Source: Laedolimicola ammoniilytica
Lineage (GTDB): Bacteria; Bacillota; Clostridia; Lachnospirales; Lachnospiraceae
Direction of reading: 5' to 3'
Assembly (NCBI RefSeq): GCF_025567165.1
Contig: NZ_JAOQKC010000004.1
Location: 1 to 64,000, forward strand
Length of the DNA: 64,000 nt
The notes beneath the pieces were generated by a model. That model ran no database searches. It was not told the DNA's origin and saw only the letters and a program-made list of their open reading frames with translations. A program made the position numbers and the translations under genes. Position 1 is the stretch's first letter. Every line of letters begins with the position of its first letter. Below are positions 8,849 to 16,670 of this stretch, in pieces.

Positions 8849-9457
8849 TTGAAAAGTCTGATCTTATCAGTCATGGAGCAGTATGGATATCCCGGGCTCT
8901 TTTTCCTGATTTTCCTGGAAAATGTGTTTCCGCCGATTCCCTCGGAGGTGATTCTGCCCTTTGGTGGGTTTCTGACCATCCATACATCCTTGCATATTCC
9001 GGGAGTGGTGTTTTTTGCCACATTGGGATCTTTGGCAGGAGCTGTGGTGCTTTACGGAGTGGGCGCGTTGCTGAACCGGGAACGTCTGACGAAGCTGGTG
9101 GATGGAAAGGTTGGGAAGATTCTCCGCCTGAAGGGGGAAGATATCGCGAAGGCGGACGCCTGGTTCCGGAGTAAGGGGCGGATTACGGTCTTTTTCTGCC
9201 GTTGTGTCCCGGTGGTGCGAAGCCTGATCTCAATTCCGGCAGGCATGAGCCGGATGAAATTTTCCTTATTTTTTCTGTACACCACGGCGGGCACTCTAAT
9301 CTGGAATATTCTTCTGGTATCTCTGGGTGCGTTCATGGGTGAATCCTGGGAATATATCGCCTGGCTGGCGGGGGAGTATTCCCATGTGATGCTGATTGTA
9401 CTGGGAATCAGCGCTTTGAGTGGGGGGATCGGCTTTTATATAAGAAGAAAAACTTAA
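8849..9457 (+). CDS. DedA-family membrane protein
   Basis: 202 residues with about five hydrophobic segments. The N-terminal FLENVFPPIPSEVILPFGG (about residues 22-40) and the later FFCRCVPVVRSLISIPAG (about residues 113-130) are the two signature re-entrant-loop regions of the DedA/SNARE-associated family, including the conserved arginines. DedA proteins support membrane homeostasis, and several act as undecaprenyl-phosphate or phospholipid flippases or in proton-driven export. The start is a TTG at 8849 with GGGAGGAAA upstream. It is monocistronic, between ychF (divergent) and the dcw cluster; a supply role for the lipid carrier used by MraY next door is possible but only inferred. Confidence 0.88.
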   Translation: MKSLILSVMEQYGYPGLFFLIFLENVFPPIPSEVILPFGGFLTIHTSLHIPGVVFFATLGSLAGAVVLYGVGALLNRERLTKLVDGKVGKILRLKGEDIAKADAWFRSKGRITVFFCRCVPVVRSLISIPAGMSRMKFSLFFLYTTAGTLIWNILLVSLGAFMGESWEYIAWLAGEYSHVMLIVLGISALSGGIGFYIRRKT

Positions 9458-9511
9458 GGAATTCTGAAGAATTATGTAAAAGGATGGAAAAACAGAACAG
9501 GATATCGCAAT

Positions 9512-9567
9512 AAAACAACAATATCTTGTGTATGTAAAAACAATAAAAAACAAGATATTGTTGTTTT
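9512..9567 (+). terminator. Long AT-rich hairpin after dedA
   Basis: A perfect 17-bp stem, AAAACAACAATATCTTG (9512-9528) with its complement at 9551-9567, encloses a 22-nt A-rich loop. The right arm ends in TTTT but is then followed by GCG, so it is only a fair terminator. It separates dedA from the mraZ promoter. Confidence 0.5.
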
Positions 9568-9597
9568 GCGTTTGTGCAAACTACACAGAAAAAGGTC

Positions 9598-9711
9598 TTG
9601 CTTTTTGGGAAAAATTAAGATATTATTAATTCATGAGTGGTGAAGAGTGGTGGAAAGTGGTTTTAACGTGCATTTAAGTGGTGAATCAGGAACCAAAACC
9701 GATGAAAGTGG
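9598..9711 (+). promoter_or_regulatory. mraZ promoter with MraZ-box repeats
   Basis: TTGCTT (9598-9603), 17 bp, TATTAT (9621-9626) forms the promoter. Directly downstream, AGTGG occurs at 9636, 9646 and 9656, an exact 10-bp period, and again at 9677 and 9707. MraZ is known to repress its own operon by binding clustered short GTGG/TGGG-like repeats spaced by one helical turn. The repeats begin close to the expected transcription start, so bound MraZ would block initiation or early elongation of the whole dcw cluster. Confidence 0.8.
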
Positions 9712-9720
9712 GGTGACGCT

Positions 9721-10158
9721 ATGTTCCGGGGCGAATACAACCATACGGTAGACACCAAGGGCAGGCTGATCATTCCTTCAAAGTTTCGGGAGAAGCTCGG
9801 TGACGAGTGTATCGTGACCAGAGGGCTGGATGGCTGCCTTTTCGTATTTCCCATGAAAGAGTGGGAAAGCTACGAAGAGAAGCTGAAGCAGCTCCCTATG
9901 ACCAATAAGAATGCGCGTTCCTTTGTACGTTTTCTGACCGCAGGCGCCACTTCCTGTGAATTTGACAAGCAGGGAAGAGTACTGATTCCGGCGACCTTAC
10001 GAAAGTTCGCGGGGATCGAGAAGGACGTTGTACTGGCCGGACTCCTGAACCGTATCGAGATCTGGAGCGAGGAGAAGTGGAACGAGAACAACAATTACGA
10101 AGAGATTGACATGGACGAGATTGCAGGTCAGCTGACAGAGCTTGGTCTGGATATTTAA
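9721..10158 (+). CDS. mraZ: MraZ transcriptional regulator of the dcw cluster
   Basis: 145 residues with two AbrB-like SpoVT/MraZ repeats. The first begins MFRGEYNHTVDTKGRLIIPSKFR; the second contains SCEFDKQGRVLIPATLRKFA near residues 78-97. These DxxGR motifs are the DNA-contact loops of MraZ, which assembles into rings of 8-12 subunits and binds tandem GTGG-type repeats. Exactly such repeats lie just upstream. It is the first gene of the division and cell-wall cluster, 15 bp before rsmH, and its length is normal for the family. Confidence 0.95.
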   Translation: MFRGEYNHTVDTKGRLIIPSKFREKLGDECIVTRGLDGCLFVFPMKEWESYEEKLKQLPMTNKNARSFVRFLTAGATSCEFDKQGRVLIPATLRKFAGIEKDVVLAGLLNRIEIWSEEKWNENNNYEEIDMDEIAGQLTELGLDI

Positions 10159-10173
10159 CAAAAAGGGGAAAAC

Positions 10174-11124
10174 ATGGAATTTTCACATGTATCCGTCTTA
10201 CTGCATGAGACGATCGAACAACTGCATATCCGTCCCGATGGAATATACGTAGACGGCACGCTGGGCGGCGGCGGACATTCTTACGAGATCTGTAAGCAGC
10301 TTTCCGACAAGGGAAGGCTCATCGGCATCGATCAGGATGCGGACGCTATCGCGGCAGCGGGAGAGAGACTGAAAGAATTCGGCGATCGGGTGACGATTGT
10401 CCGGAGCAATTACTGTAATATGCGCCGGGAGCTTCAGAACCTTGGCATCAACCATGTGGATGGTATCGTGCTGGATCTGGGAGTTTCCTCCTATCAGCTG
10501 GACGCCGCAGATCGGGGCTTCACCTATCGGGTGGACGCGCCCCTGGACATGCGTATGGATCAGCGTCAGACGAAGACAGCCCGGGATATTGTCAACGGCT
10601 ATACGGAGCATGAGCTCTACCGGGTCATCCGGGATTACGGCGAAGAAAAGTTCGCGGCCAATATCGCCAAGCATATCGCGGCAGCCCGGGAGAAAAAGCC
10701 CATTGAGACCACAGGCGAGCTGACTGAGATCATAAGAGCAGCGATCCCGGCGAAGATCCGGGCAGTGGGCGGCCATCCGGCCAAGCGGACCTTCCAGGCG
10801 ATCCGCATCGAGCTCAACCAGGAGCTGGAGGTACTGAAGAATTCGCTGGACGATATGATAGAGCTGCTGAATCCGGGCGGCAGAATCTGTGTGATTACCT
10901 TCCATTCCCTGGAAGACCGGATCGTAAAGACTATATTTAAAACCAATGAAAATCCCTGTACCTGCCCTTCTAACTTTCCTGTGTGTGTGTGTGGTAAAAA
11001 ACCGAAGGGCAGGTCACCGATTAGAAAGCCGATTGCTCCGAGTGCGGAGGAGCTGGAATACAATAAACGATCCAAGAGCGCGAAGCTTCGCGTCTTTGAG
11101 CGGATCGGGAGTCAGGAAGCGTAA
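10174..11124 (+). CDS. rsmH: 16S rRNA (cytosine-1402 N4)-methyltransferase RsmH
   Basis: 316 residues starting MEFSHVSVLLHETI, with the AdoMet motif YVDGTLGGGGHS (about residues 24-35), the LDLGVSSYQLD motif (about residues 101-111) and the C-terminal FHSLEDRIVK and RSPIRKPIAPS blocks typical of RsmH (MraW). It methylates C1402 of 16S rRNA in the decoding centre. It follows mraZ and precedes ftsL by 3 bp, the usual dcw order. A CxCxxNFPVCVCG cluster near residue 265 is usual in the family. Confidence 0.97.
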   Translation: MEFSHVSVLLHETIEQLHIRPDGIYVDGTLGGGGHSYEICKQLSDKGRLIGIDQDADAIAAAGERLKEFGDRVTIVRSNYCNMRRELQNLGINHVDGIVLDLGVSSYQLDAADRGFTYRVDAPLDMRMDQRQTKTARDIVNGYTEHELYRVIRDYGEEKFAANIAKHIAAAREKKPIETTGELTEIIRAAIPAKIRAVGGHPAKRTFQAIRIELNQELEVLKNSLDDMIELLNPGGRICVITFHSLEDRIVKTIFKTNENPCTCPSNFPVCVCGKKPKGRSPIRKPIAPSAEELEYNKRSKSAKLRVFERIGSQEA

Positions 11125-11127
11125 AAA

Positions 11128-11667
11128 ATGGCAGAGATCAGAAGCATTTATACAAAAAAAAGAACAGAGAGAAGAACGGACGCGGACAGACGGCAGAGCG
11201 CCTGCGTGGAGGGCGCGACGGTCCGGAAGCTCCGGGAGCCGGAGCGGCGGCAGAGCCGGGGAAAGCAGCTTTCCGTCCAGACCTCCCGCAGAACAAAGCC
11301 GGAGCAGCGTATGGGTATCGGCTATGTCCTGTTCCTGGCGGCGGCCCTGGGCGTGGCCATGTGGGTCTGCGTAGGATACCTGCAGCTGCAGGCGGACAAT
11401 ACCGCCCGGGCCAAGAATATCGCGGCTCTGGAGACACAGCTTTCCACGCTGAAGGATGAGAACGATGACGAATACAACCGGGTGACCACTTCTGTGGATC
11501 TGGAGAAGATTCGGGATATCGCAGTCAACGAGCTTGGCATGGTATACGCAAATGAGGATCAGGTAGTACTTTACGACAACGAGGGGAGCGATTACGTAAA
11601 GCAGTATGCCGACATTCCGAAGGACCAGAGCGGACTTAAGGGAGTGCTTGGCACGATTAGCAGGTGA
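11128..11667 (+). CDS. ftsL: FtsL-like division protein
   Basis: 179 residues: a long, strongly basic cytoplasmic N-terminus (about residues 1-60, RR/KK/ERR-rich), one membrane helix (about residues 62-85, IGYVLFLAAALGVAMWVCVGYL), then an extracytoplasmic coiled coil (about residues 85-125) ending in IAVNELGMVYANEDQVV. The last segment is the usual FtsL/DivIC C-terminal pattern. FtsL links FtsB/DivIC and FtsQ to the FtsW-PBP synthase. Sequence conservation is low, as is typical, so position between rsmH and the first PBP is a main argument. The basic leader is longer than in most FtsL proteins. Its stop codon overlaps the GTG of the next gene. Confidence 0.8.
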   Translation: MAEIRSIYTKKRTERRTDADRRQSACVEGATVRKLREPERRQSRGKQLSVQTSRRTKPEQRMGIGYVLFLAAALGVAMWVCVGYLQLQADNTARAKNIAALETQLSTLKDENDDEYNRVTTSVDLEKIRDIAVNELGMVYANEDQVVLYDNEGSDYVKQYADIPKDQSGLKGVLGTISR

Positions 11668-13838
11668 GTAATTTGAACAATCGTACAGAGAAAAAAAGAA
11701 AAACGAGAGCGCAGATGCAGGCGCTGCTTACCAACCGTATGAAGCGTAAGCTGGCGCTTGTATTTGCGCTCATTGTACTTGCTCTGATTGGAGTAAATGT
11801 GAGACTGGCCTACATCAATAAGACCAGCGGAGATAAGTATACAAAGAAGGTGCTGGCCCAGCAGGATACCAACAGTGTCGTCCTGCCCTTCCGACGGGGC
11901 GATATTCTGGATCGCAACGGCACGATTCTGGCCACCAGCGAGAAGGTCTACAATCTGATTCTGGATCCGAAGGTACTGTGGCAGAATCAGGACAAGGAGG
12001 ATGCGGATAAGGACTGCGTGGAGCCTACCATTAAGGCGTTGGTGCAATATTTTGAGCTGGATGAACCGGAACTCCGCACGACCCTGGAGGACAGGAAGGA
12101 CAGCAGCTACGTCATTTTGAAAAAGCAGCTGAGCAAGGACGAGATTGCGGATTTTAAGGCGGTCCAGGAGGATAAGGAGGCCGGAAGCAAAATCAAGGGC
12201 GTCTGGTTCGAGGACGCCTATATCCGTCGGTATCCCTACAATTCCCTGGCCTGTCATGTGCTCGGATACACCGTCTCGAGCGAGCAGGGGCAGAGCGGCA
12301 TTGAGGAGGAGTACAACAGCGCATTGAGCGGAACCGACGGCCGCAGCTACAAATATCTGAACGAGGATCTGGAGCAGTCCACCTCTGTGAAGAAGGCGAC
12401 CGACGGTAATACTGTGGTATCCACTGTCGACGCGACCCTGCAGGGCATCGCGGAGAAATATATCGACAAATTTATCGAGGATTATACCAATAAAAATGTG
12501 GAGGGACCGGCGGCCAAGAACATCGGCGTGCTGCTGATGAATCCCCAGAACGGCGAGATCCTGGCCATGGCGGGCGACGTGGATTTCGACCTGAACAATC
12601 CCCAGGACCTGGTGGCCAACGGATATCTGACCCAGGAAGAGGTGGACGCCATGTCTGAGGATGAGCAGTTAGACGCCAAGAACCAGATGTGGCGGAACTT
12701 CTGTATCAGTGACGGCTATGAGCCCGGTTCTACCGTAAAGCCCATGACTGTGGCGGCAGCTCTTGAGCTGGGTGTGGTGAATGATTCCACCACCTTCCTC
12801 TGCGATGGCGGCCAAGTCATCGTACAGGGTCAGCCCAAGATCAAGTGCGCCAAGAAAACCGGCCACGGTATTATTTCCCTGGAAGGATCACTGATGTTCT
12901 CCTGCAACGACGCCCTGATGCAGATGGGCGCCATGATAGGCTATGACAATTTCCTGAAATACCAGCAGATCTTTAACTTCGGTCTGAAGACCAATATTGA
13001 TCTGCCCGGTGAGACGAACAATGCATCCACTGTATTTACCAAAGATACGATGGGTCCGGTAGAGCTGGCGACCAGCTCTTTCGGTCAGGGCTTCAATACT
13101 TCCATGATCCAGGTGGCTTCGGCTTTCTCTTCGGTTATCAATGGCGGCTATTATTATCAGCCCCATGTGGTGAAGAAGATTCTGAACGCGGAGGGCGGCA
13201 CCGTGGAGACTGTGAATCCGGTGCTGGTGCGTCAGACCATTTCCAATAAAACGTCTTCCCTGATCCGTCAGTACCTGTATCATACTATGTATGGAACCGC
13301 GGATGCCAATGGCAATAATCCTACCGGTAAAAAGGCCCGTGTGGCAGGCTACACCATGGGCGGCAAGACTGGAACAGCTCAAAAGGTTCCCCGTTCTGCC
13401 AGAAAATACCTGGTGTCCTTTATCGGCTTTGCGCCGGCGGACAATCCCCAGGTGGTCTGCTATGTGGTGGTGGACGAGCCCAACGCAGACAGCCCGGCTA
13501 CTCAGGCCAGCAGCGCCTTTGCCCAGGAGATTTTCAAGAATATTATGAAAGAGGCGATGCCATATCTGAACATCTACGCGACAGCGGAGATTCCGGAGGA
13601 TATGAAGGAGGAGGTGGCAGCCGAGGAGGCGGCCAACGCGGAAGAGGCAGCCAAGGAAGAAGTGGCAGAGGAAGAGGTGCCTGTGGAGGAAGGCACGTTA
13701 GTGGATCCGAACACCGGTGAGACCGTGAAGATGCCCACCGAGGAAGAGGTGGAGGCCGAGGGAGACACCGGCGAGCTGAACGGCTATGAAAGCCCGATTC
13801 TGCCCGAGGATGGAAGCACCCCGGCTGAGACAGAATAA
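11664..13838 (+). CDS. Class B penicillin-binding protein (FtsI/SpoVD type)
   Basis: 724 residues: short cytoplasmic N-terminus, membrane anchor (about residues 30-48), PBP dimerisation domain (about residues 65-240), transpeptidase domain with S356-TVK, S413-CN and K568-TG. All three active-site motifs are intact. No PASTA domain follows; instead there is an E/A-rich, strongly acidic tail of about 90 residues. The protein makes septal peptidoglycan cross-links together with FtsW. It starts at GTG 11664 overlapping the ftsL stop; a TTG at 11673 with AGGTGAG just before it is an equally good start. It ends at a strong terminator that lies against the next PBP gene. Whether this or the next PBP is the vegetative FtsI cannot be told from sequence alone. 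Confidence 0.93.
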   Translation: MSNLNNRTEKKRKTRAQMQALLTNRMKRKLALVFALIVLALIGVNVRLAYINKTSGDKYTKKVLAQQDTNSVVLPFRRGDILDRNGTILATSEKVYNLILDPKVLWQNQDKEDADKDCVEPTIKALVQYFELDEPELRTTLEDRKDSSYVILKKQLSKDEIADFKAVQEDKEAGSKIKGVWFEDAYIRRYPYNSLACHVLGYTVSSEQGQSGIEEEYNSALSGTDGRSYKYLNEDLEQSTSVKKATDGNTVVSTVDATLQGIAEKYIDKFIEDYTNKNVEGPAAKNIGVLLMNPQNGEILAMAGDVDFDLNNPQDLVANGYLTQEEVDAMSEDEQLDAKNQMWRNFCISDGYEPGSTVKPMTVAAALELGVVNDSTTFLCDGGQVIVQGQPKIKCAKKTGHGIISLEGSLMFSCNDALMQMGAMIGYDNFLKYQQIFNFGLKTNIDLPGETNNASTVFTKDTMGPVELATSSFGQGFNTSMIQVASAFSSVINGGYYYQPHVVKKILNAEGGTVETVNPVLVRQTISNKTSSLIRQYLYHTMYGTADANGNNPTGKKARVAGYTMGGKTGTAQKVPRSARKYLVSFIGFAPADNPQVVCYVVVDEPNADSPATQASSAFAQEIFKNIMKEAMPYLNIYATAEIPEDMKEEVAAEEAANAEEAAKEEVAEEEVPVEEGTLVDPNTGETVKMPTEEEVEAEGDTGELNGYESPILPEDGSTPAETE

Positions 13839-13847
13839 ATTCAGAGA

Positions 13848-13886
13848 CCCCATAATAGGTTGTAACAAACCGATTATGGGGTTTTT
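13848..13886 (+). terminator. Terminator that abuts the next start codon
   Basis: CCCCATAAT (13848-13856) pairs perfectly with ATTATGGGG (13873-13881), followed by TTTTT (13882-13886). The next base is the A of the second PBP's ATG. The only SD-like sequence of that gene, TGGGG, is the 3' arm of the stem. Confidence 0.85.
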
Positions 13887-15665
13887 ATGAAAGAAAGAGA
13901 ACCGAAAAGCAGGACCTACAACCGGAAAAAGCTGAGCCTGGTGTTTTGTGTCTGCGTATTGCTGCTGATAGGACTGGTAGTGAGGCTCGTAAGGCTCATG
14001 GTCTTTGAGGCGGACTATTATCAGGAGCTGGCGGAAGATCTGCACCAGCGGGAGCGGAGCATCAAGGCAGCACGGGGCCGGATACTCGATCGGAACGGCA
14101 CGGTGCTGGCCTCCAACCGAACCGTGTGTACCGTGTCAGTGGTACATAGCCAGATCCGGGATCCGGAGGGTGTCATCGAGGCCCTATCCCGGGAACTGGA
14201 TTTGCCGGAGGAGACGGTTCGAAAAAGGGTGGAGAAATACAGCTCCATCGAGCGTATCAAGGCAAATGTGGATAAAGAGACCGGCGACCGCATCCGGGCT
14301 CTGGAGCTTAAGGGGGTTAAGATAGATGAGGATTATAAGCGGTCGTACCCTTACGGTTCCCTGGCTTCCAAGGTTCTGGGCTTTACCGGCAGCGATAACC
14401 AGGGCATTATTGGCCTGGAGGTCCGGTATGATACGTATCTGCAGGGGCAGAACGGTACCATTCTGACCTTGACCGACGCCCGGGGAATCGAGCTGGCCGA
14501 CGCAGGCGAAGAGCGCGTGGAGCCGGTTCCGGGCGCAGATCTGAGAGTCAGCCTGGACTACAATATTCAGCTCTACGCGGAGCAGGCGGCGAAGAAGGTC
14601 CGGGAGGAAAAGCAGGCCACCTATGTGTCGATTCTGGTGCTGAATCCCCGGAACGGCGAAATCTACGCCAATGTCAATGTACCGGAGTTTGATTTGAACA
14701 ATCCCTATGATCTGACGGACTATCTGGCAGGGACGGCTCAGGATCCGGCGACACTTACGGAAGAGCAGAAGCAGGATCTTCGCAATCAGATGTGGCGGAA
14801 TCAGAGCATCAACGACACCTACGAGCCCGGATCCATTTTTAAAATTGTCACAGCTGCGGCCGCGTTGGAAAAGGGTGTGGTCAGCCTACAGGACAGATTC
14901 AGCTGTCCGGGTTTTCGTATGGTGGAGGATCGGCGGATCCGCTGCCATAAGGTGCGGGGGCACGGAAGCGAGACCTTTGTACAGGCCATTGAGAATTCCT
15001 GCAATCCGGCATTCATTGACATTGGCCAGCGGGTGGGAGCTGAGGATTTCTGCGGGTATTTCCGGCAGTTCGGGCTCATGGAGAAGACTGGTATCGATCT
15101 GCCCGGCGAAGCCAATATTATCATGCATAAGCTGGAAAATATTGGGCTGGTAGAGCTGGCAACTATGTCTTTCGGCCAGTCCTTTCAGATTACGCCCATG
15201 CAGATGGCGGCGACGGTCAGCTCCATTGTAAACGGCGGCAGGCGGATCACGCCCCATTTCGGCGTGGCCATCGAAAATCAGGAGGGAAAGGTTCTGAAAA
15301 AATTGTCCTGGCCAAAAGGAAAACAGGTGGTGCGGCCGGAGACTTCCGAAATCATGCGATTCCTGCTGGAAAAGGTGGTATCAGAGGGTGGCGGAAAAAA
15401 GGCGTACATCGAGGGCTGCCGCATCGGTGGCAAGACGGCCACGTCCCAGACCCTGCCCAGGGGGACGAACAAGTACATTTCCTCCTTCATCGGCTTTGCC
15501 CCGGCGGATAATCCTGAGGTATTGGCCATGTGCATCATCCACAATCCCCAGGGCGTCTACTACGGCGGCACCATCGCCGCTCCGGTCATAAGAGATGTCT
15601 TTACGAATATTCTTCCCTATCTTGGCATTGAAAAAACGGAAGAAAAGGCTTATACTACAGAATAG
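13887..15665 (+). CDS. Second class B penicillin-binding protein (SpoVD/FtsI type) with variant KTA motif
   Basis: 592 residues: basic N-terminus, membrane anchor (about residues 13-34), dimerisation domain, then a transpeptidase domain with S316-IFK and S371-CN. The third motif, normally KTG, reads K516-T-A (GGKTATSQT). It lacks the acidic tail of its neighbour and has no PASTA domain. Two adjacent class B PBPs in a spore former usually mean one for septation and one (SpoVD) for the spore cortex, working with an FtsW/SpoVE partner. The start is fixed by the upstream terminator: ATG 13887 follows the T-run directly, so its SD is inside the hairpin and expression may be low or conditional. mraY follows 31 bp later. 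Confidence 0.92.
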   Translation: MKEREPKSRTYNRKKLSLVFCVCVLLLIGLVVRLVRLMVFEADYYQELAEDLHQRERSIKAARGRILDRNGTVLASNRTVCTVSVVHSQIRDPEGVIEALSRELDLPEETVRKRVEKYSSIERIKANVDKETGDRIRALELKGVKIDEDYKRSYPYGSLASKVLGFTGSDNQGIIGLEVRYDTYLQGQNGTILTLTDARGIELADAGEERVEPVPGADLRVSLDYNIQLYAEQAAKKVREEKQATYVSILVLNPRNGEIYANVNVPEFDLNNPYDLTDYLAGTAQDPATLTEEQKQDLRNQMWRNQSINDTYEPGSIFKIVTAAAALEKGVVSLQDRFSCPGFRMVEDRRIRCHKVRGHGSETFVQAIENSCNPAFIDIGQRVGAEDFCGYFRQFGLMEKTGIDLPGEANIIMHKLENIGLVELATMSFGQSFQITPMQMAATVSSIVNGGRRITPHFGVAIENQEGKVLKKLSWPKGKQVVRPETSEIMRFLLEKVVSEGGGKKAYIEGCRIGGKTATSQTLPRGTNKYISSFIGFAPADNPEVLAMCIIHNPQGVYYGGTIAAPVIRDVFTNILPYLGIEKTEEKAYTTE

Positions 15666-15696
15666 TCGTAAGAGAAATAATAGAGAGGTAAAAGTT

Positions 15697-16656
15697 ATGA
15701 ATTTGAAAACACTGATATTTCCGGTTCTGATTTCCTTTGTCATCAGTGCGGCCCTGGGACCCATCGTGATTCCGCTGCTCCGCAAAATGAAGTTCGGTCA
15801 GACAGAGCGCGAGGAGGGCCCCAAGAGTCATCTGAAAAAGACGGGAACCCCCACCATGGGCGGCGTCATGATTCTGACGGCCATCATTGTCACATCCCTG
15901 ATTTACGCGAAGGATTATCCGAAGATTATTCCGATTCTTTTTGTGACCGTGGGCTTCGGCATCATCGGATTCCTGGATGATTATATTAAGATTATTCTGC
16001 ACCGCTCCGAGGGACTGACGCCTGGACAGAAGATGTTCGGCCAGTTCCTGGTGACCGGCGTGTTCATTTTCTATTATTATAAAATGACCGGCGGGGACAT
16101 GGCCATGCTGATTCCCTTCTGGCCGGGGCATTATCTGCATCTGGGCTGGCTTGCCATTCCGGTGGCTTTCCTGGCCATCATCGGAACAGTCAACGGCGCC
16201 AACTTCACGGACGGTCTGGACGGCCTGGCTGCCAGCGTTACAGTGCTGATTGCGGTATTTTTCACGGTGGTAGCAGTGGGAACGCAGAGCGGCATTCACC
16301 CGATTACCTGCGCGGTGGTGGGAAGCCTGATGGGCTTTCTGCTCTTCAATGTATTCCCGGCCAGCGTCTTCATGGGTGACACTGGCTCCCTGGCTCTGGG
16401 CGGCTTCGTGGCGGCCACGGCCTACATGATGGATATGCCGATTTTCATCCTGATCGTGGCGCTGATTTACTGGGTGGAGATTCTCTCTGTCATGATTCAG
16501 GTAACTTACTTTAAGATGACCGGCGGAAAGCGTATCTTCCGGATGGCGCCGATTCATCATCATTTTGAGCTGGGCGGCTGGTCCGAGACCCGGGTTGTGG
16601 CGGTATTTTCTATCGTGACGGCACTGCTGTGCCTGGTGGGCTTACTGGCGCTTTAA
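15697..16656 (+). CDS. mraY: Phospho-MurNAc-pentapeptide transferase MraY
   Basis: 319 residues and about ten membrane helices. Signature segments are GPKSHLKKTGTPTMGG (about residues 40-55), GFLDDYIK (about 90) with the metal-binding aspartates, NFTDGLDGLA (about 170), and the C-terminal APIHHHFE (about 287) with the HHH motif. It transfers phospho-MurNAc-pentapeptide to undecaprenyl phosphate, giving lipid I. ATG 15697 has GAGAGG upstream; the in-frame extension to 15595 overlaps the PBP gene and is not credible. It is 14 bp before murD. Confidence 0.96.
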   Translation: MNLKTLIFPVLISFVISAALGPIVIPLLRKMKFGQTEREEGPKSHLKKTGTPTMGGVMILTAIIVTSLIYAKDYPKIIPILFVTVGFGIIGFLDDYIKIILHRSEGLTPGQKMFGQFLVTGVFIFYYYKMTGGDMAMLIPFWPGHYLHLGWLAIPVAFLAIIGTVNGANFTDGLDGLAASVTVLIAVFFTVVAVGTQSGIHPITCAVVGSLMGFLLFNVFPASVFMGDTGSLALGGFVAATAYMMDMPIFILIVALIYWVEILSVMIQVTYFKMTGGKRIFRMAPIHHHFELGGWSETRVVAVFSIVTALLCLVGLLAL

Positions 16657-16670
16657 GGAGGATATGAAAA

